Below are positions 17,992-26,034 of a stretch of 64,000 nt of DNA, in pieces. This stretch comes from Paracoccus luteus. GTDB lineage: Bacteria; Pseudomonadota; Alphaproteobacteria; Rhodobacterales; Rhodobacteraceae. The DNA is taken from the NCBI RefSeq assembly GCF_004522155.1, contig NZ_SDEA01000008.1:1-64000 (forward strand), given 5' to 3'. Both the position numbers and the translations under genes were made by a program. The notes under the pieces were generated by a model. The model was not told the origin of the DNA. It ran no database searches and was given only the letters and a program-made list of their open reading frames with translations. Position 1 is the stretch's first letter; the number at the start of each line of letters is the position of its first letter.

Positions 17992-19029
17992 ATGTTCATG
18001 GCGGGACCGGGGCTGACGCCCCGGCAAAAGGCGGCGATCGTCGTGCGGCTGATGGTGGCGGACGGGGCGGACATGGCGCTATCCTCGCTGCCGCCCGACA
18101 TGCAGGCGCTGCTGGCGCAGGAAATGGCGACGATGCAGGTCGTGGACCGCGCGACCTGCGATGCGGTCCTGAACGAGTTCTGCGACAATCTGGAACGCGT
18201 CGGCGTGACCTTCCCGCGCTCGATCGACGGGGCGCTGGATTTCCTGGGCTCGCATCTGTCGCCCGACACGACGAACCGCCTGCGCCGGATGGCGGCGCTG
18301 AACGGATCGGGCGACCCGTGGGACCGCATCGCCGCCCTGCCGCCGCCGCAACTGGCCGCGCTGTCGCGGTCCGAGGCCGTCGAGATCGCGGCGGTGATGC
18401 TGTCGCGCCTGCCCGTCGCCCGCGCGTCCGAGGTGTTCGCCCTGCTGGACCCCGGACTGGGCCGCCGGATCGCGCTGGCCATGTCGCAGACCGGCGGGAT
18501 CGAGGCGCCGGCCCTGCGCCGCATCGGGCTGGCCCTGATGCACGCCATCGACGCCCTGCCGCAGCCGGCGATCGATGCCCAGCCGGTGGAAAAGGTGGGC
18601 GCGCTGCTGAACTTTGCCCCCGCCACGACCCGCGACAGCGTGCTGGCGGGGCTGGACCAGGACGACGCCGAGTTTGCCGGCAAGGTCCGCAAGGCGATCT
18701 TCACCTGGGCCAACATTCCCCGCCGCATCGACCCCCGCGACATCCCCCGCGTGCTGCGCGAGGTGGACGCGACGGTCGTGTCCAAGGCGATGGCGGGGTC
18801 GCGCGGCGACAATGCCGCCACGGTCGATTTCCTGCTCTCCGGCCTCAGTTCCCGCCTGGCCGAAAGCATGCGCGAGGAGATGGCGGGGCTTGGCAGGGTG
18901 TCGGGCAAGGATGCCGAGGATGCCATGAACGAGGTCGTGGCGACGATCCGCCGGATGGAGGCGGCGGGCGAGCTGTTCCTGATCGTCGAGGCCGAGGAGG
19001 ACGAGATCACCATCGCCACGGCGCAATGA
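17992..19029 (+). CDS. fliG: FliG-like protein (flagellar motor switch family), isolated
   Basis: FliG is the rotor protein that contacts the stator in the flagellar motor. This 345-residue protein starts with LTPRQKAAIVVRLMV, typical of the FliG N-domain. The middle domain (about 110-190) resembles FliG, but the usual EHPQ motif is replaced by a SRSEAVEIAAVML stretch. The C-terminal domain (about 235-325) keeps IFTW, PRVLREVD, SSRLAESMREEM and the DAEDAMNEVVATIRRMEAAGE pattern that carries the torque residues in true FliG. No other flagellar gene is in the window. It may be a remnant, a distant part of a flagellar set elsewhere, or a repurposed protein. Confidence 0.8.
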   Translation: MFMAGPGLTPRQKAAIVVRLMVADGADMALSSLPPDMQALLAQEMATMQVVDRATCDAVLNEFCDNLERVGVTFPRSIDGALDFLGSHLSPDTTNRLRRMAALNGSGDPWDRIAALPPPQLAALSRSEAVEIAAVMLSRLPVARASEVFALLDPGLGRRIALAMSQTGGIEAPALRRIGLALMHAIDALPQPAIDAQPVEKVGALLNFAPATTRDSVLAGLDQDDAEFAGKVRKAIFTWANIPRRIDPRDIPRVLREVDATVVSKAMAGSRGDNAATVDFLLSGLSSRLAESMREEMAGLGRVSGKDAEDAMNEVVATIRRMEAAGELFLIVEAEEDEITIATAQ

Positions 19030-19176
19030 CGCCGGGACGGGCGCGCCTTGCGTGGCCGACGATGCCCCGCAAAGCCTGCCGCCGGCTTGCCCCCCAAGGG
19101 CGCGGGGGCTAAGGCCGGCGGCAGTGGCGGCGCGGTCGGACCGGGCGGCTCGCCCGCGCTGGTGGAAGGGGACGGC

Positions 19177-19320
19177 ATGACGAACGGCATCGCGATTGTG
19201 CTGGCGACCCTCGTGGCCGGGGTGTTCCTGCTGGACGCGACCGTCCTGCACCTGGGCCTGCCGATCCTGATCGGCAAGCAGTTCGCCTCGCTGGTCGAAT
19301 GGGCCAGCTTCTGGCGCTGA
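19177..19320 (+). CDS. small membrane protein upstream of gap, 47 aa
   Basis: ATG 19177 is preceded by GGAAGGGGA. The product (MTNGIAIVLATLVAGVFLLD...) has one hydrophobic segment at about 5-35 and a C-terminal EWASFWR. Similar short proteins upstream of gap occur, as I recall, in other Rhodobacterales and are sometimes mislabelled as the dehydrogenase itself. Its role is unknown. It lies 192 bases before gap on the same strand; that gap shows no further gene. Confidence 0.7.
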   Translation: MTNGIAIVLATLVAGVFLLDATVLHLGLPILIGKQFASLVEWASFWR

Positions 19321-19512
19321 CCCCGATCGGCTGAGGCCGGCGCGCCGGTGCCGCGATGGATCGGCGCCGGCCGCCCCCGTCGCCACCTTGCGCCAGCCGC
19401 ACGCCCCGCACCCCGCCGCCGCCCGCGCTTTCCCCCTCCCTTCCTCGGCTGATTGCAATCCGCCGCCGTTTTCGGCATGGAACCCGCGGATAACCAGCGG
19501 TTGGAGGTTTTC

Positions 19513-20535
19513 ATGGCTGTAAAGGTGGCAATCAACGGTTTCGGCCGGATCGGGCGCAACGTGCTGCGGGCGATTGTCGAATCCGGGCGGACCGATATCG
19601 AGGTGGTGGCGATCAACGACCTGGGTCCGGTCGAGACGAACGCCCATCTGCTGCGCTATGACAGCGTGCACGGCCGCTTTCCGGCGCAGGTGACGACCAC
19701 CGCCGACAGCATCGACGTGGGCCGCGGCCCGATCCGCGTCACCGCCGAACGCGACCCGGCCAAGCTGCCGTGGGGCGACGTGGACGTCGCGATGGAATGC
19801 ACCGGCATCTTCACCGACGGGGCCAAGGCCGCGATCCACCTGCAGAACGGGTCCAGGCGGGTGCTGGTCTCGGCGCCGGTGTCGGGCGAATGGTCCACGG
19901 ATCGCGCGCTGAAGACCGTCGTCTATGGCGTCAATCACGACACGCTGGAATCGGAAGACCACGTCGTGTCGAACGCGTCCTGCACGACGAACTGCCTGTC
20001 GCCGGTGGCCAAGGTGCTGAACGACACGATCGGCATCGCCAAGGGTTTCATGACCACGATCCACAGCTATACCGGCGACCAGCCGACGCTGGACACGATG
20101 CACAAGGATTTGTATCGCGCCCGCGCCGCGGCGCTGTCGATGATCCCGACCTCGACCGGGGCGGCCAAGGCGGTCGGGCTGGTGCTGCCAGAGCTGAAGG
20201 GCAGGCTGGACGGCGTGGCGATCCGCGTGCCGACGCCGAACGTGTCGGTCGTGGACCTGACGTTCGAGGCGGCCCGCGACACCTCGGTCGAGGAGATCCA
20301 GGCCGCGATCCGCGCTGCCGCCGACGCCGGGCCGCTGCAGGGCATCCTGGGCTATACCGAGGAAAGCCTGGTCTCGATCGACTTCAACCACGACCCGCGC
20401 AGCTCGATCTTCCACATGGACCAGACCAAGGTCATGGGCGGCCGGATGTGCCGCATCCTGACCTGGTATGACAACGAGTGGGGCTTCTCGAACCGCATGT
20501 CCGACACGGCCGTCGTCATGGGCAAGCTGATCTGA
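19513..20535 (+). CDS. gap: glyceraldehyde-3-phosphate dehydrogenase, type I
   Basis: A glycolytic NAD-dependent oxidoreductase. Start ATG 19513 (MAVKVAINGFGRIGRNVLRA) is preceded by TTGGAGG; 340 residues. The Rossmann motif NGFGRIG is at 8-14 and Asp36 (AINDLG) suggests NAD preference. The catalytic Cys157 lies in SNASCTTNCLSP and the paired His in the TTIHSYTGDQ segment. The C-terminal WYDNEWGFSNRM is intact. An 11-bp hairpin follows. Confidence 0.98.
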   Translation: MAVKVAINGFGRIGRNVLRAIVESGRTDIEVVAINDLGPVETNAHLLRYDSVHGRFPAQVTTTADSIDVGRGPIRVTAERDPAKLPWGDVDVAMECTGIFTDGAKAAIHLQNGSRRVLVSAPVSGEWSTDRALKTVVYGVNHDTLESEDHVVSNASCTTNCLSPVAKVLNDTIGIAKGFMTTIHSYTGDQPTLDTMHKDLYRARAAALSMIPTSTGAAKAVGLVLPELKGRLDGVAIRVPTPNVSVVDLTFEAARDTSVEEIQAAIRAAADAGPLQGILGYTEESLVSIDFNHDPRSSIFHMDQTKVMGGRMCRILTWYDNEWGFSNRMSDTAVVMGKLI

Positions 20536-20547
20536 ACCGACCCAGCC

Positions 20548-20577
20548 ACAGGCCCGGCGCCTTGCCGGGCCTGTTCG
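20548..20577. terminator. hairpin between gap and a convergent small gene
   Basis: ACAGGCCCGGC (20548-20558) pairs perfectly with GCCGGGCCTGT (20564-20574), loop GCCTT. The T tail is poor, but the position between convergent genes fits a terminator. Confidence 0.6.
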
Positions 20578-20584
20578 GCGCCCT

Positions 20585-20890
20585 TCAGGCCGAGCGGCTG
20601 AGCCTGCGGGCGTTGACCCGGGTGCGGCGGCCATAAGGCTTCAGCGCCGCCGCCAGCACCTCGTCCGCGCGCGACCCCAGCGCCGCCGACCGGAACGCCG
20701 CGCCAAAGGATTCCCGCGCCGCGTCGCCCTTTTCCACGACCATGCGCAGATTCTCGCCCTGGCGCTGCGGCATCATCCCCATCATCCCGGCCATCCGCAC
20801 GCCCATGACGTACTGCGCCTCGCACGTCATTCGCATGACATCGCCCCACAGCTTCATCGAGGCGGCGGGGTCACACAGCATGTTGTTCAT
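20585..20890 (-). CDS. Met-rich small protein of the type often labelled 'antifreeze protein' in Rhodobacterales
   Basis: The product from ATG 20890 (MNNMLCDPAASMKLWGDVMR) has about 101 residues. AAAGGGACGAAGGA lies just upstream; a second ATG at 20881 is possible. The first half is a Met-rich helix (VMGVRMAGMMGMMPQ) and the second half is basic (PYGRRTRVNARRLSR). Proteins of this kind have been loosely named antifreeze or compared to phasins, but neither role is supported here. It is divergent from pyrC. Confidence 0.6.
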   Translation of the reverse strand: MNNMLCDPAASMKLWGDVMRMTCEAQYVMGVRMAGMMGMMPQRQGENLRMVVEKGDAARESFGAAFRSAALGSRADEVLAAALKPYGRRTRVNARRLSRSA

Positions 20891-21032
20891 TCCTTCGTCC
20901 CTTTCGCAGTTCTGCTGCGATGCAGAGCCATGTGCTGCACCCGCGGGCCGGGGAATGGCAACCCCTGCCTTGGGCTGGATACGGCCCCGGTTCGACGGGT
21001 CCGCGCTGGCTAACGTCCAAGGGCTGCTATAG

Positions 21033-22085
21033 ATGCATCTGATGACCAAAAAGTTGACGATCGCGCGCCCCGACGACTTTCACCTGCACCTGCGCGACCA
21101 GAAAATGCTGGCCGCGGTGGCCCCCTGGTCGGCCCGGCTGGGCCGCGCCATCATCATGCCGAACCTTGTGCCGCCGGTCGTCACAGGGGCGCAGGCCGCG
21201 GCCTATCGCGACCGCATCACCGCCGCCCTGCCCGCGAATGCGATGTTGCGTCCGCTGATGACGCTGTATCTGACCGAAACGACCGACCCCGCCGATGTCG
21301 TGGCCGCCCATGCCGCCGGCATCATCGCCGCCGTCAAGCTGTATCCGGCGGGCGCGACCACGAACTCGGACAGCGGCGTGCGCGATTTCGACCGCGTCCG
21401 CCCGGTGTTCGAGGCGATGGCCGAGGCCCGCATCCCGCTGTGCGTCCACGGCGAGGTGACGGACCCTGCGGTGGACATCTTCGACCGCGAGGCGGTGTTC
21501 ATCGACCGCGTGCTGGACCCGGTGCGGCGGGCCACGCCGGGACTGCGGGTCATCATGGAACACATCACCACGCGGGACGGCGTCGATTACGTCCAGGCGG
21601 GCGGCGACATCGGCGGCACGATCACCGCCCATCACCTGGTCATCAACCGCAACCACATCCTGGCGGGCGGCATCCGGCCGCATTATTACTGCCTGCCGGT
21701 CGCCAAGCGGGAAACCCACCGGCTGGCGCTGGTTCAGGCCGCGACCGGGGGCGACGCGCGGTTCTTTGCCGGGACCGACAGCGCCCCCCACCCCGACCAC
21801 GCGAAGGAAAGCGCCTGCGGCTGCGCGGGCTGTTTCACCGCGCCGAACTGGCTGGAAATCTGCGCCCATGTGTTCGAGCAGGCGGGCGCGCTGGACCGGC
21901 TGGAGGGCTTCACCAGCCTGAACGGCGCCGCGTTCTATGGCCTGCCTGCGAACAGCGACAGCATCACCCTGACCCGCCGCGACGAACCCGCGACCTGGCC
22001 CCCTCGCATCGATGCGGGCGGCGAGACGGTCACGGTTTTCGACCCCGGCTTTCCCATCCACTGGCACGTCGAGGATGCCGCATGA
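21033..22085 (+). CDS. pyrC: dihydroorotase, class II
   Basis: The enzyme cyclises carbamoyl-aspartate to dihydroorotate in pyrimidine synthesis. At 350 residues it matches the E. coli-type homodimeric class. The metal-binding HLHLRD is near residue 16, and MPNLVPP, the CVHGEVTD segment, MEHITTRDG and the late [15 protein letters not shown] (catalytic Asp) are all present. ATG 21033 or 21042 could start it. Its stop overlaps the pyrE ATG as ATGA. Confidence 0.96.
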   Translation: MHLMTKKLTIARPDDFHLHLRDQKMLAAVAPWSARLGRAIIMPNLVPPVVTGAQAAAYRDRITAALPANAMLRPLMTLYLTETTDPADVVAAHAAGIIAAVKLYPAGATTNSDSGVRDFDRVRPVFEAMAEARIPLCVHGEVTDPAVDIFDREAVFIDRVLDPVRRATPGLRVIMEHITTRDGVDYVQAGGDIGGTITAHHLVINRNHILAGGIRPHYYCLPVAKRETHRLALVQAATGGDARFFAGTDSAPHPDHAKESACGCAGCFTAPNWLEICAHVFEQAGALDRLEGFTSLNGAAFYGLPANSDSITLTRRDEPATWPPRIDAGGETVTVFDPGFPIHWHVEDAA

Positions 22086-22750
22086 CCCTGACCTTCCCGA
22101 CCGCCGACGAAATCGCCCGCCTGACGGCACGGATGCTGCTGGAAATCAAGGCGGTGCATTTCTCGGCCGATCCGTTCACCTATGCCTCGGGGCTGAAGGG
22201 GCCGACCTATATCGACTGCCGCAAGCTGATCTCATATCCCCGCATCCGGGGCACGCTGATGGATTTCATGGCCGCGACCGTCTGCCGCGACGCGGGGTTC
22301 GAGGCGTTCGACAACATCGCGGGCGGCGAGACGGCGGGCATCCCATTCGCCGCGATGGTGGCCGAACGCCTGGGCCTGCCGATGACCTATGTGCGCAAGA
22401 AACCCAAGGGCTACGGCCGCAACGCCCGGATCGAAGGGGCGATGACCGAGGGCCAGCGCGTCCTGCTGGTCGAGGATCTGACCACCGACGGCGGGTCCAA
22501 GCTGTCCTTCGTCGATGCCATCCGCGAGACGGGGGCCACCTGCGCGCATACGGCGGTGATCTTCTATTACGGCATCTTCCCCGAAACGACGCAGCGTCTG
22601 GCTGACCACGGTGTCGCGCTGCATCACCTGTGCAGCTGGTGGGACGTGCTGGCCGAGGCCAAGGCGCAAGGGTCGTTCGACAGCGCGACCATCGCCGAAG
22701 TCGAGGCTTTCCTGAACGATCCCCGCGGCTGGCAGGCGGCGCATCCCTGA
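22082..22750 (+). CDS. pyrE: orotate phosphoribosyltransferase
   Basis: PyrE attaches PRPP-derived ribose phosphate to orotate to form OMP. The start [14 protein letters not shown] overlaps the pyrC stop by four bases, so the two are translationally coupled. The 222-residue protein has the substrate motif [17 protein letters not shown] and the PRPP-binding [14 protein letters not shown]. It ends just before a candidate DnaA box in the dnaB upstream region. Confidence 0.97.
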   Translation: MTLTFPTADEIARLTARMLLEIKAVHFSADPFTYASGLKGPTYIDCRKLISYPRIRGTLMDFMAATVCRDAGFEAFDNIAGGETAGIPFAAMVAERLGLPMTYVRKKPKGYGRNARIEGAMTEGQRVLLVEDLTTDGGSKLSFVDAIRETGATCAHTAVIFYYGIFPETTQRLADHGVALHHLCSWWDVLAEAKAQGSFDSATIAEVEAFLNDPRGWQAAHP

Positions 22751-22770
22751 TTATCCACAGCCTGTCCACA
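22751..22770 (+). promoter_or_regulatory. candidate DnaA boxes upstream of dnaB
   Basis: TTATCCACA at 22751-22759 equals the strict DnaA-box consensus. CTGTCCACA at 22762-22770 is a second, weaker match in the same orientation, 11 bases on. They lie about 125-140 bases before the dnaB ATG, right after the pyrE stop codon. Binding is not shown. Confidence 0.45.
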
Positions 22771-22778
22771 GCTTTGCC

Positions 22779-22802
22779 GGGCGGCGTTCCACCGCGCCGC
22801 CC
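22779..22802 (+). terminator. hairpin after pyrE
   Basis: GGGCGGCG (22779-22786) pairs with CGCCGCCC (22795-22802) around an 8-base loop. An A-rich but not T-rich sequence follows. It may end the pyrCE transcript. Confidence 0.4.
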
Positions 22803-22892
22803 CCAGCAAAAAGCACCGCATCCGGCGGTGGGTCGTGGACCCGTGCGGCCCGGCATGAGATAACCCGCCGCATCTGATTCAAGGACATCGCG

Positions 22893-24383
22893 ATGACCGA
22901 ACTCCGCGCGCTCGAACGCCGGCCGGCGGCGGCAGAGGACATGGATACCCCCGCCGTCCCTTTCTCGATCGAGGCCGAACAGCAGCTGCTGGGCGCGCTG
23001 CTGACCAACAACGACGTGTTCGACAGCGTCACGCGGCTGATCCGGGGCGAGCATTTCTATGACCCGGTGCATCGCCGCATCTTTGACCTGTGCGCCGAGC
23101 GCATCACCCGCAACGCGCTGGCCAGCCCGGTGACGATCAAGGCGTTCATGGAACATGACGCCGGGCTGAAGGAACTGGGCGGTCCGGCCTATCTGGCGCG
23201 GCTGGCGGGGGCGGCGGTGTCGTCCTATGCGGCGCGCGACTATGCCCGGATGATCCGCGAGTTCGCCATGCGGCGCGAACTGATCACGCTGGGCCACGAC
23301 ATCGCCGCGCGCGCGGCCACCGTCGCCATCGACGACGACGCCGAGGAACAGATCAAGGTCGCCGAGCAGACGCTGTACAAGCTGGGCGAGCAGGGCGTCG
23401 CGGAACGCGGATTCCAGTCGTTCCTGCAGGCCGTCACCGGCGCGGTTCAGGCCGCCAACGCCGCCTATGCGCGTGACGGCGGGCTGTCAGGCATCTCGAC
23501 CGGTCTCGTCGATCTGGACGCCAAGCTGGGCGGGCTGAACAAGTCCGACCTGCTGATCCTGGCCGGGCGTCCGTCGATGGGGAAAACCTCGCTGGCCACC
23601 AACATCGCCTTTAACGTCGCCAAGGCGCACCGGATGGGCGACCTGCCCGACGGCAGCCGCGGCACCGTCGATGGCGGCGTGGTCGGGTTCTTTTCGCTGG
23701 AAATGTCCTCCGAACAGCTGGCCGCCCGCATCCTGTCCGAGGCGTCCGAGGTGCCCAGCGAGATGATCCGCCGCGGCGACATGAGCGAGGAGGAGTTCCG
23801 CCGCTTTGTCCAGGCCGCCAACGATTTGCAGAACTGCCCGCTGTATATCGACGACACCCCCGCGCTGCCGATCAACCAGCTGGCCGCCCGCGCCCGCAAG
23901 CTGAAACGGACGATGGGCCTGGACGTGCTGATCGTGGACTATCTGCAACTGCTGCGCGCCGCGTCGGCCAAGGACAGCCGCGTGAACGAGGTGTCCGAGA
24001 TCACCCAAGGCCTCAAGGCCGTGGCCAAGGAACTGAACATCCCCGTCATCGCCCTGTCGCAGCTGTCCCGCCAGGTCGAGAACCGCGAGGACAAGCGCCC
24101 GCAGTTGTCCGACCTGCGCGAATCCGGGTCCATCGAGCAGGACGCCGACATCGTGATGTTCGTCTATCGCGAGGAATACTACGAGGAACGCAAGAAGCCG
24201 GGCGACCACGAGCTGGACAAGATGGCCGAGTGGCAGAGCCGGATGGAGCAGGCCCACGGCAAGGCCGAGGTCATCATCGGCAAGCAGCGCCACGGCCCCA
24301 TCGGCACCGTCGAGCTGAGCTTCGAGGGCCGCTTTACCCGGTTTGGCAACCTTGTGCGCCATCACGTGCAGCAATGGGGCTGA
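22893..24383 (+). CDS. dnaB: replicative DNA helicase DnaB
   Basis: The hexameric helicase of the replication fork. The 496-residue protein has the N-terminal DnaG-interacting domain (PFSIEAEQQLLGALL onward), a linker, and a RecA-type C-terminal domain with Walker A GRPSMGKTS (225-233), FFSLEMSSEQL (motif H1a region), Walker B LIVDYLQL and the QLSRQVENR and GSIEQDADIV motifs. An AAGGACA ribosome site lies before ATG. No intein is seen. It overlaps the next gene by 10 bases. Confidence 0.98.
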   Translation: MTELRALERRPAAAEDMDTPAVPFSIEAEQQLLGALLTNNDVFDSVTRLIRGEHFYDPVHRRIFDLCAERITRNALASPVTIKAFMEHDAGLKELGGPAYLARLAGAAVSSYAARDYARMIREFAMRRELITLGHDIAARAATVAIDDDAEEQIKVAEQTLYKLGEQGVAERGFQSFLQAVTGAVQAANAAYARDGGLSGISTGLVDLDAKLGGLNKSDLLILAGRPSMGKTSLATNIAFNVAKAHRMGDLPDGSRGTVDGGVVGFFSLEMSSEQLAARILSEASEVPSEMIRRGDMSEEEFRRFVQAANDLQNCPLYIDDTPALPINQLAARARKLKRTMGLDVLIVDYLQLLRAASAKDSRVNEVSEITQGLKAVAKELNIPVIALSQLSRQVENREDKRPQLSDLRESGSIEQDADIVMFVYREEYYEERKKPGDHELDKMAEWQSRMEQAHGKAEVIIGKQRHGPIGTVELSFEGRFTRFGNLVRHHVQQWG

Positions 24384-24730
24384 GCCTGCCGGTTCCGGTC
24401 GTCACCGTCGGGCTGCTGGTCCTGTCGAACCTGTTCATGACGCTGGCGTGGTATGGCCATCTGCGGTTCAAGGCCGCGCCGCTGGTGCTGGTCATCGCGG
24501 TCAGCTGGCTAATCGCGCTGCCGGAATACGCCCTGCAGGTGCCCGCCAACCGCGCCGGCCACGGGCATTTCAGCGCCGCCCAGCTGAAAACCATTCAGGA
24601 AGTCATCAGCCTGACCGTCTTTGCCGGGTTTTCATGGCTTTATCTTGGTGAAAAGCTGGGCTGGCAACATGGCGTGGGCTTCGCGCTGATCTGTGCGGGG
24701 GCTTGGTTTGTCTTTCACGACTGGGGCTAG
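24374..24730 (+). CDS. DMT-superfamily small membrane protein (DUF486)
   Basis: A 118-residue membrane protein starting MGLSLPVPVVTVG. It has four hydrophobic segments and the DUF486 signature NLFMTLAWYGHL, then WLIALPEYALQVPANRAGHG and the Gln/Glu turn before LGWQHGVGFALICAGAWF. The family belongs to the drug/metabolite transporter fold but has no proven substrate. Its start lies inside the end of dnaB, suggesting coupling, and its end overlaps the transporter that follows. Confidence 0.88.
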   Translation: MGLSLPVPVVTVGLLVLSNLFMTLAWYGHLRFKAAPLVLVIAVSWLIALPEYALQVPANRAGHGHFSAAQLKTIQEVISLTVFAGFSWLYLGEKLGWQHGVGFALICAGAWFVFHDWG

Positions 24731-25892
24731 GACGCCGCCGCACATCCTGACGCTGGTCGCGCTGGGGGGTCTGGGCGCGCTGTCGATGAACGTGTTCCTG
24801 CCCTCGCTGCCCGGCATGGCGCGGGATTTCGGCGTCGATTACGGTCTGATGCAGCTGTCGGTGTCGGCCTATCTGGCGGGCGCTGCTGTGGTGCAGCTGC
24901 TGGCCGGGCCGATCAGCGACCGTTTCGGCCGCCGGCCGGTGATGCTGGGGGCGCTGGCGATCTTTCTTGTGTCCAGCGTCGGCACCTGGGCCGCGCCGAC
25001 CGCCGGCTGGTTCCTGTTCTTTCGCATGATCCAGTCGGCCATCGCCACGGGCATGGTGCTGTCGCGCGCGGTCGTGCGCGACATGGTCGCGGGCGACGCG
25101 GCCGCCAGCCGCATCGGCTATGTCACGATGGGGATGTCGGTCATCCCCATGCTGGCCCCGGTCCTGGGCGGCATCCTGGACGAGGCGTTCGGCTGGCGGG
25201 CCAATTTCTCGATGCTGGCGATTGCCGGGGCCGCGGTCATGGCGCTGGCGTGGGCCGACATGGGCGAGACCGCGCGCGGCGGCGGCCTGCCGATGGCCGC
25301 GCAGATCCGCAACTATCCGGCGCTGGCGCGGTCGGGGCGGTTCTGGGGCTATGCCGCGGCGGCGACGCTCGCCTCGGGGGCGTTCTTCGCCTATCTGGGC
25401 GGCGCGCCCTTTGTCGGCGAGACGGTGTTCCACCTGCGCCCGGCCGAGGTCGGATACTGGTTCGCCGCGCCGTCCATCGGCTATCTGGCCGGGAACTTCA
25501 TCTCGGGGCGCTGGTCGATGAAGATCGGCATGAACCGGATGATCCTGTGGGGCGCGATCCTGACCGTGGCGGCGCTGGCCGTCGCGCTGACGGCCGATCT
25601 GGCCGGGCTGCACCACCCGCTGATGTTCTTCGGCGCCGTCGCCGTCACGGGTCTCGGCAACGGCATGGTCCTGCCCAACGCCAACGCCGGCATGATGAGC
25701 GTGCGCCCCGAACTCGCCGGCACCGCCAGCGGTCTGGGGGGCGCGATGGCGGTGGCGGGGGGCGCCGCGCTGGCGGCGCTGGCCGGGGCGCTGCTGGTGC
25801 CGGGCGCGGGGGCCGCGCCGCTGCTGGTCATCATGCTGCTGTCGGCGGTGGGGTCGCTGGCGGGCGTGCTGGCCCTGATGCAGGCGCGTTAA
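24693..25892 (+). CDS. Bcr/CflA-type multidrug efflux MFS transporter
   Basis: A 12-helix major facilitator protein of about 399 residues. Motif A between helices 2 and 3 reads GPISDRFGRRPVMLG, and the N-terminal NVFLPSLPGMARDFGV is typical of the Bcr/CflA group of drug exporters. The frame opens with GTG 24693 inside the preceding gene; TTG 24708 or a later codon could be the true start. Substrate is unknown. Confidence 0.88.
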   Translation: MRGLGLSFTTGARTPPHILTLVALGGLGALSMNVFLPSLPGMARDFGVDYGLMQLSVSAYLAGAAVVQLLAGPISDRFGRRPVMLGALAIFLVSSVGTWAAPTAGWFLFFRMIQSAIATGMVLSRAVVRDMVAGDAAASRIGYVTMGMSVIPMLAPVLGGILDEAFGWRANFSMLAIAGAAVMALAWADMGETARGGGLPMAAQIRNYPALARSGRFWGYAAAATLASGAFFAYLGGAPFVGETVFHLRPAEVGYWFAAPSIGYLAGNFISGRWSMKIGMNRMILWGAILTVAALAVALTADLAGLHHPLMFFGAVAVTGLGNGMVLPNANAGMMSVRPELAGTASGLGGAMAVAGGAALAALAGALLVPGAGAAPLLVIMLLSAVGSLAGVLALMQAR

Positions 25893-25991
25893 CCGGATCT
25901 TTGCGGCTTTGCTCCAGGGTCGGGGCATGAGCCGCCGATTCGCCCTGACCCTGTTGCTGACCTGCGTCCTTTGCGCGCTTGCAATGGCGGC

Positions 25992-25999
25992 TTTGCAAA
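25992..25999. promoter_or_regulatory. TTTGCAAA palindrome upstream of the ScfR/RamB-like gene
   Basis: TTTGCAAA lies in the context GGCTTTGCAAACG, 35 bases before the regulator's ATG at 26035. The Corynebacterium RamB operator contains TTTGCAAA, and this regulator is of that family, so autoregulation is plausible. Confidence 0.45.
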
Positions 26000-26034
26000 C
26001 GCTATCCCCGGCCCTGGCAGCCAATGGACCCGCG

